From positions 36,937 to 100,936 of the forward strand of contig NW_005179226.1 of assembly GCF_000350225.1 (NCBI RefSeq): a DNA stretch of 64,000 nucleotides, written 5' to 3'. A program made the position numbers and the translations under genes. Of the stretch, positions 39,879 to 50,400 are shown piece after piece (the stretch's first letter is position 1; each line of letters opens with the position of its first letter). The notes below the pieces were generated by a model, which did no database searches, had not been told where the DNA came from, and saw only the letters and a program-made list of their open reading frames with translations. The stretch comes from Chondrus crispus (Eukaryota; Rhodophyta; Florideophyceae; Gigartinales; Gigartinaceae).

Positions 39879-42190
39879 ATGGCATCAAGCCAACCCAAGG
39901 ACGTCGGTCCTGGCGTCAGAAGGGCTGGATCAGCTCAAGAGTCGAGGATTCCGCGAGGACCTCGTACACGTAGTCAAGGAAATTCGGTTACTGATCCAGT
40001 CGCAGAAGCGTCCCCTTCGGGGACGGCCGTTGAGAAGAACGGCCTGAAAGAGAAGTTCGAAAATTTGAGCGAGGAGATTCGTCAGGAGACGAAGAACAGG
40101 CTCGACGAACTTCTGGGTATTTTTCAGAAGCAACAGGAGTTGCTCAAATCCGAGTTCCACGCTGCGCTTGAAGAGCTGACAGCCCGTGTGGTTCTCGTTG
40201 AGAATTTAGGTACCGATGCGTCCCCGGGCCGAGATCCGGAAGTGCTGGATTCGCTGAAGCTCGTCGCGAAAGAGGCGCGGCGAGACGCGAATCAGGCCCT
40301 GGAAACGCTGGCCAAGACAAGGGACAGCATCGACGACCGGTTCTACCGCGCTTCGCGGCGACTCAAGGCCCTTGAGCAAGCTGCGGGCCGGGCCGAACCA
40401 AGTTTGGACGCGGGATCGCTCCCCGACGGAGAAGAAACCGACAGTCCAACGAAGAAGGACAAGTCAGTCCGAACCCGGGATTCCAAGTGGAGGAACGCCA
40501 AGTCGGCCAAGGGCCGAAAGAAGAAGAAAAGTCACTGTAGTGACGACCGCGAAAATTGCGACTCAAATTCGGAGTCGAATGTTTCAGCAGAAAATGGTGA
40601 CGACGGCTCGTCGAACCATTCAAGAAATTCCAACCGAAGATCGACAGACGGAAATGGAATTTCGTCGAATAAGAAGAGCTCCAAACGAGGCGGAGTCACT
40701 TCGTCCGCCTCGCAGAGAGATCAAGAAGCGGAGCCCGAAGACATCGCGACGCGGCGCGGACCGCGATGGGAGGAGTTGGAGGAATTAAATCCGACCAACC
40801 ACCTCTTCAAGAAGTTGCTTTCGTACAGGACCTACCGCCTGCGGAACCCGCAGACACGTTTGTTGGGCAAGCGGCGGACCGCCGTGCGAAAGATCAGAAG
40901 AGACATACCACCTAAGGTGAAGAGAGATAATACGTTCACAGGAGACGATGGCGTATTGGTTCTAGATTTTTTGGCTAAGATAGTCCAAGAATTCGACACC
41001 CAGGAGATGAACGAAGGCCAAGCGATCCGCCTGTTGCCTGAATTTTTAAGCGGCATCGCCTTGAGACAGTACACTTCGGTGTCTCAGACGGCCGGGGCCA
41101 ATCACGGAAAGATATCCGTTTGGCCGGAGGCCGTACAGTGGTTGTTGAGGAGTTTCGCAACCGACGAGGCGATCTGTCAAGCCGTGCTCGCATTGCGAGA
41201 AGTTCAGCAAAGACCGTCTGAAGACGAGATGGAATTTTATATCCGTCTGACGGACGCAAGCAATCGATGTGGAAACGTATATTCGATGGAAGAACAGATG
41301 ACAATGTTTATTGAAGGACTCGATTCGAGTATCAAGCCGATGGTATCTCAATACCGACAAGACAATCGGGACGTTTCGTTTTTGAGACTAGTTAATTACG
41401 CGAAGGCGCATGGCTCGGCGAGCCGCGCCAAGGAGAGGAAGACTAGGAGAGTCACCATCCAAGCGCCAGAGACGTTAAGGACGGGGGGAAGCAGAAGCCT
41501 TCGCACCCTACGCGAAAAAACCGCGGCGCGGTCCACTTGGCCGATTCACGTTCTGCGTCCAGAGGACCTAGTACTGTTGATCAGGAAGAAAATGGATACG
41601 CAGGAGCGCTGGTGGCCGAGTCCGACTTTTATGACCCCTCCGAGGGGTATGGAGACGAGGATCACGGGGCTAGTGGGATGTCCACGCTACGGACGCCCAC
41701 GTATACGACGGGCTCGTATACAGAGGCCGCGGAACCCGTGTTGGCGTTTCGAGGGCGCGGACACACCCCCGCGCCAAGAATTCCGATGGAAGACAAGGGT
41801 ACGGCCTTCAGAAGACCGGGCTGGACGGGCCGGCCGGCGGCCCGAGGACCGCCAAGGTCGCCGTACCCTCAGAAGAAGCATGGCCTCGTATGCTACCATT
41901 GCTACGAGAAGGGCCACGGAGCGCCTACGTGTTTGCTCTCGTTCCGAGAGATGCACCGAGTCCTGAAGAACTACGAGATGCTCTCCCCGATGGAGAGGTT
42001 GGGAATTCCGTCGACAAGTTACCTGAAGGTAAAAACAATGGTTCGAATCGCAGGCGGCGAGCACAAGGAGTGCCTCTGCCGAAGGTTCGAACCGGATATC
42101 AGGAAGGCCGAGCGCGGGGCCGTCGTCGGACTGGAGAAGAAATCCGCAGCGACAGGAAAACTAAGGGGGGGAATCTCAAAATTTTTTTGA
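39879..42190 (+). pseudogene. Gypsy-3 gag, with a frameshift near 41480-41530
   Basis: ATG 39879 (MASSQPKDVGPGVRRAGS). Coiled-coil-like N-terminal part, Ser/Asp/Lys-rich middle, then gag core (DFLAKIVQEFDTQEMNEGQ, AVQWLLRSFATDEAICQ). Near 41480 the frame shifts; gag goes on in the frame of 41537-42190 with zinc knuckle CYHCYEKGHGAPTC (41891-41932). An extra base near 42035 places the last part in the pol frame of Gypsy-2, and the ORF ends at 42190. The frame at 41530-41966 continuing from the ATG is out of register. The block 41023-41427 is almost identical to Gypsy-2 although the flanks differ clearly. Confidence 0.82.
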
Positions 42191-45100
42191 AAGGAGAGAC
42201 ATGTGTCCGGCGAACCGTGTCCGGGACCCAGTTCCGTTCCCCGCTTTTAGCGAAGGAGGCAGTCGACGACGAGGAGACAGTTGGAATCATCGATAACTCG
42301 AAGGTACCCATTGGGGTCAAGAAGATTCTGCGAAGAGACAAGGACGATCGGCTGGAGCAAGTCCGACGCCCCTGGTACAGGGTCAAGCGCGGGGAATGTC
42401 CCGAGAAGATTTTAGTCCTTGCGAGGAAAAACTACAAAGTCTTCGCGGACATCGGACCGACTGTCGGATTGATGAGCCGTGTGCTGTCCGTGTTAGACAC
42501 TGGCGCGGGACCTAATCTCATCCGGAGATCCGAGCTTCCCGCAGGAATGGAAACTCTTGTGTCATTCGGACCGACCCAAGATATCGGCGATGCGAACAAC
42601 AGGCCACTCCGAACTCTAGGTACACTCAGAATGCCTGTGAGACTTGGACGTTTCGTGGCTTCAGTCGAGTTTATAGTTTGTGAGAAACTCGCAGTCCCCC
42701 TAATTTTAGGGGCGGACTATTGCGATAGGTTCGTGGAGGCTATTTACCCACGAAAGAGAACAGTTGAGTTGGCAGATTTCTCTGAGGTTCCGATCGTAAG
42801 GCGATTCTCGGCGAGAAAATTGAAGAAGCATTTGGTCCCTGGAGAGGGCGAGACCGATACAAAAGGGGAGCGAGTTTCCCCCAGGGTGAAGGTGGCAAGA
42901 GCCACGACCATTGAGCCGGGGACGCAACGCATGGTCGAATGTACCTCGAAGAGGACTGGGTTGGTCGTCGTTCAACCCTACGCACCCCTCTACGACAAGC
43001 ACGGACTGGTAAGCACCAACGGTGTAGTTCAAGTTGAGCCGGACAAACCTTTTAGATTGCTTGTAGCGAATTTTAGGAAGTACCCTGTCAGGGTTCAAAA
43101 AGGCCAAGGTGTGGCGGAATTACTACCGCACCCGAGGGCCGTATTCAAGAGTAATACCACCATTGGTGAGGTATTTGGAATTCAAGAAAGGGATGAGGAA
43201 AAATTTACTAATTCTACCCCGCCGCCTACGGGCGAGAGAAGATGCGAACCGTCGGAACAAGATTGCGAGGACCAGCAAGGAGAACGGGAGGAAGGGCTCT
43301 CCGCGACAGCAACTACGAAGCCGGAGCGGCGGATTGAGCCTCCCCCGCCGGACGTGGAGGAGCTCGACCTGAGCCACGTGCCGGATCGGCTGCGCGAAAG
43401 ATTCCGTCGGATGTTAAAAAACAATTCCCGCATGTGGGATGGGACCCTTGGTGAGATCAACACCACGGTCCACCGGATTGAATTGACCCCGGATACAAGG
43501 CCAATCGCACAAGCTCCCTACCGAGCCGGTCCAAAGGCTCGGGAGGTCGAGGACGCAGAAGTTCAGAAGATGTTAGAAGCAGGATTCATCGAGCCAGCGC
43601 AGTCAGAATGGGCGTCGCCCGTTTTATTAGTGCCCAAGCCGGACGGATCGATGCGCTTTTGCGTAGACTACCGCCGGTTAAACGCGGTAACGGTGAAGGA
43701 CACGTACCCTTTGCCGCGCATGGATGAGTGTTTGGACTCGTTGGGAGATACCAAGGTCTTTTCCGCGTTGGACGCGATTTCAGGGTATTGGCAGATGCCC
43801 ATCCCGGAAGCGGGCCGCGACAAGACAGCTTTCTCGTGTCACTCAGGTCTTTACCGTTTTTCAAGAATGCCCTTCGGGCTTACCAACGCGCCAGCGACGT
43901 TTCAGAGAGCCACGGATATCCTGCTCTCTCCGTTCCGTTGGAAATGCTGTTTGGTGTATCTGGATGACATCATAATTTTTAGCAAGTCATGGGAGGAGCA
44001 CATCGTCCACGTTGACGAAATATTGTCTGTATCGGAAAAGGCAGGTGTGAAGCTCAAGCTTCGCAACTGCGAATTTTTCGTCGAAAAGATCAAGTACCTG
44101 GGTCACGTCGTTCGGCCAGGTACATTGGAAGTTGACGCAGCGCGAACCGCCGCATTGGAACAAGTGAGGTACCCTCAAACGCAGACCCAACTCAGGAGCT
44201 TCTTGGGACTTTGTAATGTCTACCGCAGATTCGTTCCGCATTATGCGAAAATTCCGCATCCGCTCAATCAACTATTGAAGAAGGGACAACCGGTCCAGTT
44301 GGGAGGATTCGACGAACTGTGCGAAAAAGCTTTTCATAAGCTCAAGGACGCCATTTTGGCACCGCCGGTGTTGGCGCTGCCGAAGAAGGACCTACCCTAC
44401 TCGGTAGATACCGATGCAAGCGACTATCAAATCGGCGCTGCATTATTTCAAACGCATCCGGATGCGCAACGTAAACCCATCGGGTTCTTTTCAAGAACGT
44501 TAGCCGCAGCCGAGAGAAACTATTCTGTATCAGAAAAAGAATGTCTAGCGGTAATTTGGGCCGTACAGACTCTAAGACCATATCTATATGGCGAGCACTT
44601 CATCGTGCATACCGACCATGCCTCATTGAGGTGGTTGATGAACGTAACCGACCCCAGCGGGAGATTAGTCCGATGGGGGCTCCGCCTCTCGGAATTTGAT
44701 TTCGAAATCAAGTACAAGAAGGGCAAGGCTAACAGCCAAGCTGATGCCCTGTCAAGACTACGGACCGCTGGAGAAACCGTCGACGAAATCGACGACGAAA
44801 TTCCATGCTTTATGGCCGAACCGGCCGAAGGTACAGTGGAGGACGAGGAAAGTTTTGACGGGTTAGACGACATCCTCGCTCTTAAGGGGGGGACCGCCCC
44901 TGAGCGCCTCGATCAATTCCAAGCTGTCACTCCGGAGGAGCTCATTCGCGAGCAAGCCGTCGACCCCTTCTGCAACTGCATCAAGGAAGAAATGGACGCT
45001 GGAAAGGTGAGAACGTTCAGCATGGAGACCGAGGAACTCGAAGGAACTCTATGCCGTACCGCGGCGGAGTTTGTACAAGTGGTGATACCACAATCGTTAA

Positions 45101-45558
45101 GGGACCGCGTCCTAGGGTTGAGCCACTACGAAAAATTGGCAGGCCACCCGGGAGGCAGGAAACTCTACAAGACATTGAGAAGATATTTTTATTGGCCTAC
45201 GATGGCCCTAGACTGCTATGCAGTCGCGAAGAATTGCGCCGCATGCGCGCGGGAAATGGTGAAGTTAAGAAAAAACACGAAGGAAATGAAGCTGTTCACG
45301 CCCAAAGCTCCGCTGGAGTTTGTCGCCATCGACATCCTCGGCGAGCTAATCACAACTAAACGAGGAAATCGGTATATTCTCGTGATCAGCGATCGATACT
45401 CGAAACTGGTACGAACCGTACCGTTGAAGAAGATATCAGCTGCGCACATCGCACAAGCCTTCGTTCACCATTGGGTATTCGTGTACGGACCGCCGGTCAA
45501 GCTGCTGTCCGACAATGGAACACAGTTCACGGCCCGGTTCTTTCAGAATGTCTGCTGA
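41890..45558 (+). CDS. Gypsy-3 pol: protease, RT, RNase H and integrase up to an in-frame TGA
   Basis: One long open frame; real pol probably starts near 42180 (the first ~100 codons overlap gag out of frame). Protease VLDTGAGPNLI (Asp at 42497); RT with [41 protein letters not shown] and YLDD (43957-43968); RNase H (YSVDTDASDYQIGAALF, SEKECLAVIWA, HTDHASLRWL); integrase zinc region intact (HYEKLAGHPGGRKLY ... NCAACAREM); catalytic Asp in AIDILGELI and LLSDNGTQF. The frame ends with TGA 45556-45558 after FFQNVC, between the second Asp and the Glu. Gypsy-2 has the same TGA. If read through, the protein continues to the chromodomain. Confidence 0.87.
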   Translation: MLPLLREGPRSAYVFALVPRDAPSPEELRDALPDGEVGNSVDKLPEGKNNGSNRRRRAQGVPLPKVRTGYQEGRARGRRRTGEEIRSDRKTKGGNLKIFLKGETCVRRTVSGTQFRSPLLAKEAVDDEETVGIIDNSKVPIGVKKILRRDKDDRLEQVRRPWYRVKRGECPEKILVLARKNYKVFADIGPTVGLMSRVLSVLDTGAGPNLIRRSELPAGMETLVSFGPTQDIGDANNRPLRTLGTLRMPVRLGRFVASVEFIVCEKLAVPLILGADYCDRFVEAIYPRKRTVELADFSEVPIVRRFSARKLKKHLVPGEGETDTKGERVSPRVKVARATTIEPGTQRMVECTSKRTGLVVVQPYAPLYDKHGLVSTNGVVQVEPDKPFRLLVANFRKYPVRVQKGQGVAELLPHPRAVFKSNTTIGEVFGIQERDEEKFTNSTPPPTGERRCEPSEQDCEDQQGEREEGLSATATTKPERRIEPPPPDVEELDLSHVPDRLRERFRRMLKNNSRMWDGTLGEINTTVHRIELTPDTRPIAQAPYRAGPKAREVEDAEVQKMLEAGFIEPAQSEWASPVLLVPKPDGSMRFCVDYRRLNAVTVKDTYPLPRMDECLDSLGDTKVFSALDAISGYWQMPIPEAGRDKTAFSCHSGLYRFSRMPFGLTNAPATFQRATDILLSPFRWKCCLVYLDDIIIFSKSWEEHIVHVDEILSVSEKAGVKLKLRNCEFFVEKIKYLGHVVRPGTLEVDAARTAALEQVRYPQTQTQLRSFLGLCNVYRRFVPHYAKIPHPLNQLLKKGQPVQLGGFDELCEKAFHKLKDAILAPPVLALPKKDLPYSVDTDASDYQIGAALFQTHPDAQRKPIGFFSRTLAAAERNYSVSEKECLAVIWAVQTLRPYLYGEHFIVHTDHASLRWLMNVTDPSGRLVRWGLRLSEFDFEIKYKKGKANSQADALSRLRTAGETVDEIDDEIPCFMAEPAEGTVEDEESFDGLDDILALKGGTAPERLDQFQAVTPEELIREQAVDPFCNCIKEEMDAGKVRTFSMETEELEGTLCRTAAEFVQVVIPQSLRDRVLGLSHYEKLAGHPGGRKLYKTLRRYFYWPTMALDCYAVAKNCAACAREMVKLRKNTKEMKLFTPKAPLEFVAIDILGELITTKRGNRYILVISDRYSKLVRTVPLKKISAAHIAQAFVHHWVFVYGPPVKLLSDNGTQFTARFFQNVC

Positions 45559-45576
45559 ATTCTCGGCATACGCAAT

Positions 45577-46875
45577 GTGTTCACGACCACGTACCACCCG
45601 CAAGCCAACGGCCAAGTTGAGAGATTCAACCGCACGCTGACTTCCGCGTTGCGAAAATATGTTGGAGAGCATCCCAAGGACTGGGACCTATTTAGCGACG
45701 CCGTGAAGTTCCCAGAAAACACGCAAGTTCATCGAACTACGAACATCGCGCCCTTCGAGCTGGTGTTAGCTCGGGGGCCGAGAAGTATTGCGTTACAAGC
45801 ACAGCCAAGTTTGGAAGGATTTAGCTCGAATCGAGCATACTACCTGAAATGGCAGTCGTGGTTGGAAAGCCTGATGAAAGGCGCTGGTAAGAGCTTACGG
45901 AAAGAACAAGCGCGATACAAGCGAAATTTCGACGCAAGGCTCCGCAAGTCGAAGTATGACATCCCTCCAGGATCCTACGTATTCCTTCGGAAAGAACAAG
46001 GCACGGCCACCGAGCCGAAACATAAGTTGGCACAAGTGGCTACGGGCCCATATCAAGTGAAGGAGTCAACTGAGAATACGGTCGTCATTGCCATCGGCGA
46101 CCAGGAAGAACGCGTGTCGCGAGATAGAGTCGAATTAGCCCCTAGTCCCCTGGACTACACGCCCATAGTCGGGTTACGACAAGCGTTACAATTCCTCAAC
46201 CGAGAAGGGGAACAACAAGAATCCGCCGCGCAAGCGAAAGACAGGACGGATGACGGATCTTTGATAAATCAGGAAGCTGCGGGCATCCCGCCCGATCTAC
46301 AAGAGATGGGAGCTTCGGAAGAGCAGGGTGAGGATGAGCCGCTGGCTCTTCGGAAGGGGGAAGGACAGTTGGACACGCAAGAAGAAGGAACCGGGGGTCA
46401 GGAGTACGTGATCGACCAAATAGTCGACCACGCTTATCAAGATGGAAAATTAATTCTCAAGGTGGAATGGTATGGCTATGTGATCGAGGACGCAACGTGG
46501 GAGCCGATTTCTCAGCTACCGCGCAGCGCAGCAGTGACCTATTTCCGGAGGAAGAAACTGCTCCCCCGCCGCAGGTCGCACGCGCGAGACCAGGATGAGC
46601 TCCATACCCAATGTGATGACGGAAAGCGAAAAAAAGAGACTCGAGCCGCAACCAGTTTCCTATGTTTTTACCTTCTTAACTATTCTATTTCGTTTTTGTT
46701 TCTATTTCGGTTGTTTTGTTTTTTTATGTTTGTTTTCCCTTCCCGAGACGCACCTAGGTCGGTCATTCCGGAACGAGCGTGCGTAATGTCAGGAGAACAC
46801 GACAGACGCCCAAGGGCGACAAGGGACTGCGAACCGCCGATCGTGATTAAGGCTACACGCTGTATCTCGAACTGA
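45577..46875 (+). CDS. Gypsy-3 pol, integrase end and chromodomain
   Basis: Same frame as the upstream pol, six codons after the TGA. It starts with the integrase Glu region (TTYHPQANGQVERFNRTL), then the spacer found in chromovirus integrases (FELVLARGPRSIAL, GSYVFLRKEQG) and the chromodomain (YVIDQIVDHAYQDGKLILK, VEWYGYVIEDATWEPI) ending near 46560. The last ~100 residues are probably read-through past the normal end; Gypsy-2 stops shortly after the chromodomain. Chromodomains steer integration to marked chromatin. The change FPENTQ against FAYNTQ in Gypsy-2 may damage the integrase. Confidence 0.83.
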   Translation: MFTTTYHPQANGQVERFNRTLTSALRKYVGEHPKDWDLFSDAVKFPENTQVHRTTNIAPFELVLARGPRSIALQAQPSLEGFSSNRAYYLKWQSWLESLMKGAGKSLRKEQARYKRNFDARLRKSKYDIPPGSYVFLRKEQGTATEPKHKLAQVATGPYQVKESTENTVVIAIGDQEERVSRDRVELAPSPLDYTPIVGLRQALQFLNREGEQQESAAQAKDRTDDGSLINQEAAGIPPDLQEMGASEEQGEDEPLALRKGEGQLDTQEEGTGGQEYVIDQIVDHAYQDGKLILKVEWYGYVIEDATWEPISQLPRSAAVTYFRRKKLLPRRRSHARDQDELHTQCDDGKRKKETRAATSFLCFYLLNYSISFLFLFRLFCFFMFVFPSRDAPRSVIPERACVMSGEHDRRPRATRDCEPPIVIKATRCISN

Positions 46876-49149
46876 GGAAGGAGAGGATGGATCACGTGAA
46901 GGAAGTCCAGAGAGAAATGTGTCGCTACTACGCTCGATTCCGTTGCGACCACATGGGTACCCCGGCCGGGGAGCCAAACACGCAGACGCAAGGAAGAATT
47001 GAAGACATTGTCTTGGTGGAGCTGGCCAGCGAGGCTTGGTACAGTATTATATTCAACGACGCCTGCCGAGAAGCGCTTCTAGCGCTACCTACGAAAGACT
47101 ATGTGAACACCGCTGGTGTGGGGGAGAGGAGGAAGACCTCTGGTCGACAGAAGAAAGACGTTGGAAATTTTTCGGGAAAGAGGGATTTGTAGTTGGAGAA
47201 GAATTGCCTAACGGAGTCGCACTACGTGGGGTCGTTGGAATCAATTTAGGGGTGAGGACAAAAAGGTGCGCCGGAGGAGTTGCGTGTTTGAGGATAACCC
47301 CCGAGTGAGGGTAGGGTGTAAAAAAAGAGGAGGAAAAATTGGCATAGACCGGCGGTGGATATCAGGGACGTGGGAACGCGTCGCGGGGAGTGCAACTTTT
47401 GCTACGCGGAACGCAGGCTGACGACTGCGCGCATACACGTACAGTACGATTCGAGAGGACGTGAGGGAGGTTGTACGAAAGGAGCACGAAGCAAGAGGAG
47501 GTATCTCAGGATTCACAGAGGAGCACAAATGGGATCAGAAGACGACCAGGGGGTCGTAGGCACGCTGGAAGTGACGACACAAAATGCCGGCGGCAGAGGT
47601 AGTCGCACGACAACGTTGTGTGCAGACAACACAACGAGGGACGAGTCATTCTATTGACTTAGAAACGAAAACCACCGGCAGACAAGTGTATGGAGACACA
47701 CGTGTGAAGCGGCCGTGAGAATATTTTAAAAAGAAAAATTAAGGAAAGCCGCCGCCGTCGTTGGGGAATGCACACGTAACACGTGGTCGTCATCAGACCC
47801 CAAGCGCTGATCTGGCGACCACGGAAATCACAAGAGGAGGAAGCTTGAAAACCAACCCCCCCTCGCTTTCCCAAATGCCCCAAATTATGACTGAGGATGG
47901 TTGTTCGTGAACCCCCCGAACGCTGACGGAAACTCCCACAGGCGACCCCGGTTTGCTATGCCCAGGACGTCACCCGCGCGACCGTCGGACCACGACCAGG
48001 AGAAAGGTCGCCAGGAAGGAAAAAGGGCAAGGCGAGTCTCTTTTTGAGGTGAACCCGGATTCGCGAAAACAAAACGGCTAACCGGTAAGTGCGGACCCCA
48101 CGCTATTCACACAACCACCGTCCCCTCCTTATCACTTTTTTATTTTTTGTTATAGATTACAAGGACGAGACCCTACTAGGGAACGTCTGCAAACCGCCCA
48201 AAAAGTGGCATGAAGATAGATCAAGACTCACCCGAGTGCTCCCCGTTGCCACAGGCGAGAGGGAGAAACCCCTATCCAGAGTTGCAAGGCTTGCAAGAAA
48301 AAGGCGGATCGCAGGAGGAATGACATCGGTTCGGCATACCCATGACAGTCCAAAAGAAATGAAAGGGTTCTGCCCTGAGACCAAGTTGAGGTCCTACGTG
48401 ATATAGGAGCGACCACGCGTCGCTGATCGCACGTGGAGATACGTTGGAACGACGATCCGCCCTCATCAGATTGGAATCTAATTGTACTTCGATGCAAAGA
48501 CACCCAGACAATTTTGCGTTTCCCATGTGGAGCACAAAGCCCCATTGAGAAATTTGAATCAAATTTAAGGAACACGTGTCGCGATGCGTGCACGAGAGGC
48601 TGGATATTTCTTTCAAAAGTGCAAGTCGCACGCGCATGTACCGTCCCCGAAGTCATATGCAGCACCGAGAACAAGATTTCAGGAGCTTTAGAGGAGGTAC
48701 GGACAATCCGGTCGCGAAGTACTGCGCATTTCTTTTCGGTTCTCTTTTTGAGACCGGAGGAGCGTACGTGCAAGATGGAAGCCCCTTGTAGGAATTTTAT
48801 ATGGCGTGCGTCGCACAAGGACCCAGAAAAGCGATGAAGAAGGGACCCCCGTGTGACTGTGGGGCAGAAGGATCGACGAAATTTTATCGTGAAGATTGAA
48901 GCTTGGTGTGAAGTTACACCGACTGCCTCAAGGAGAGACGACGTCAACCCGCAAATGCCAAAGTGGCGATCACAGCTATATTGTTACACTCTTTTCAACT
49001 AAGTGGAACGCATCGCTACCGACCACCCGCGGCTGTCACAGTCCACACCAGCACATGTCTATCCTATTTTATTTCCTTTTCCTTTCGTGTGTCTCAACAC
49101 GTTTTTTTTGTGGACCGCTATCAGAAGAAAGGGATCTATTGAGCCCCTC
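46876..49149. other. Post-pol region of Gypsy-3
   Basis: The beginning resembles Gypsy-2 27600-27850. Beyond it I see short frames only; a minus-strand frame (48947-48228, 239 aa) shows no motif. The right border at 49149 is set by the Copia-2 LTR. Confidence 0.5.
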
Positions 49150-50400
49150 TATTGAAAATGTGCGACCACATGCTGTTATCTGGAAAGTGCAAAATCGAGC
49201 GACACGTGGACATGACTCGACGGTCAGGACCCTCACCCCATATCACCACATGACACGTGTAAATTCTCAGATTTTGGGGTTCTGGGGACGAAAGTGGACT
49301 TTTGGAGGGTTATGCAAATTTGCATAAATGCCGAAAATTTGCATTTGGCCCGAACCGTTATAGGGCTACACAGGCAATACTGCAAATCTATTGGGTGTCG
49401 GTTCGAATGCTGCAATTCTATTGGTCTGCTATTGTCCACTTATATGCACTCATGCTGGTGATATATCTTGAATGATCGGTATACGTTTTAATTACATCAT
49501 TTCGGGGGTTTCAAGTTGTTCACCATGGTTGTAATGGGTAATTACTTGTGGCCTTGGCGCTGGACACTTGTGTGCGGTGTACACATGTACACATCGCCAG
49601 GTTGCTGCGTGTACGTACACTTCTACACGTCGCCTACATACGGTCCGGCGTGTGTCCGAGCACAGTACATGTGAATTAAAAGTACAACAAGTATTTCTCG
49701 CAAGAGACATGTACTTACGTGAGTATTCAGTGTACGCGTCACGCTGTATGCGACCCTTGCATCAGCATGCGCCGTTGTACTACACTCTCGTCAGCATGCG
49801 ACGTTGTACTGTGCTCTCGTTATGGTGCGCCATTGGATGCAAGTTGATGACAGTACTCGTGTGATTCACATCGGATATCACGTGAGATGTGTAGAGAGTC
49901 TGGATGCACATTGTTGCTACCCTTCATAGTTGTCTGGCAGTGTGTACCGAAATTAGTAAGGTACGAAACAAGGGCATGTATGGGGACTGAGATATGACAG
50001 GACTTTGCGTTGTTGGAAATAGAGAGATGCCAAGTTGTTCATTGTGCAAGAATATATTCTGTCATGTCTGGATGCAGATTAGTAAGGTGTGAAACGATTG
50101 CATGCATAGGGCCATGGTTTACAGTCACTCGAAATGTGTAGAAACTGTTGTGCACTGATAGTCAATAGTCAATTCGTAAGGTGGAAATAGAACAGTGTGG
50201 ACGGGCCAGAAGAGGACCGCGCTTGGTCGCGCATATGGTGAGTACGGTTTACCAGGTGTCAAAGTAGTGGGATAGTGTAACACTCAAAGTGTATAAGTAT
50301 CGCCGAAAGACGGCTCCAAGTAAACCTCGGTACCAACTCCTTCACTCACACACATCAACCTGCCCTCCTTCTTTCCCTTGCCCCTCCGAACCTACCATTA
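49150..50400 (+). repeat. Left LTR of Copia-2, diverged subfamily
   Basis: 1251 bp from TATTGAAAATG to CCTACCATTA. It shares ends and TATA region with the other Copia LTRs but differs at many positions and small indels; it is close to the LTR at 52217. Confidence 0.9.

Larger units (their letters stand above)
38740..49149 (+). mobile_element. Gypsy-3: Ty3/Gypsy chromovirus without 3' LTR
   Basis: 5' LTR, primer site, gag, pol with chromodomain and about 2.3 kb of post-pol DNA, ending where the Copia-2 LTR begins (49150). No second Gypsy LTR follows in the window. It is less decayed than Gypsy-1 and Gypsy-2. The post-pol antisense ORF is absent, probably because that end is lost. Confidence 0.87.

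Noticed and set aside
42158-42166. G GGG GGA as the Gypsy frameshift site
   Set aside because: Absent from Gypsy-1 and Gypsy-2 at the same place, and Gypsy-3 already has indels that disturb the frames.
48228-48947. 239-aa minus-strand ORF in the Gypsy-3 tail as a counterpart of antisense ORF B
   Set aside because: It shares none of the ORF B motifs (CDTW, YLPP, DFVWFNPW) and overlaps other frames.
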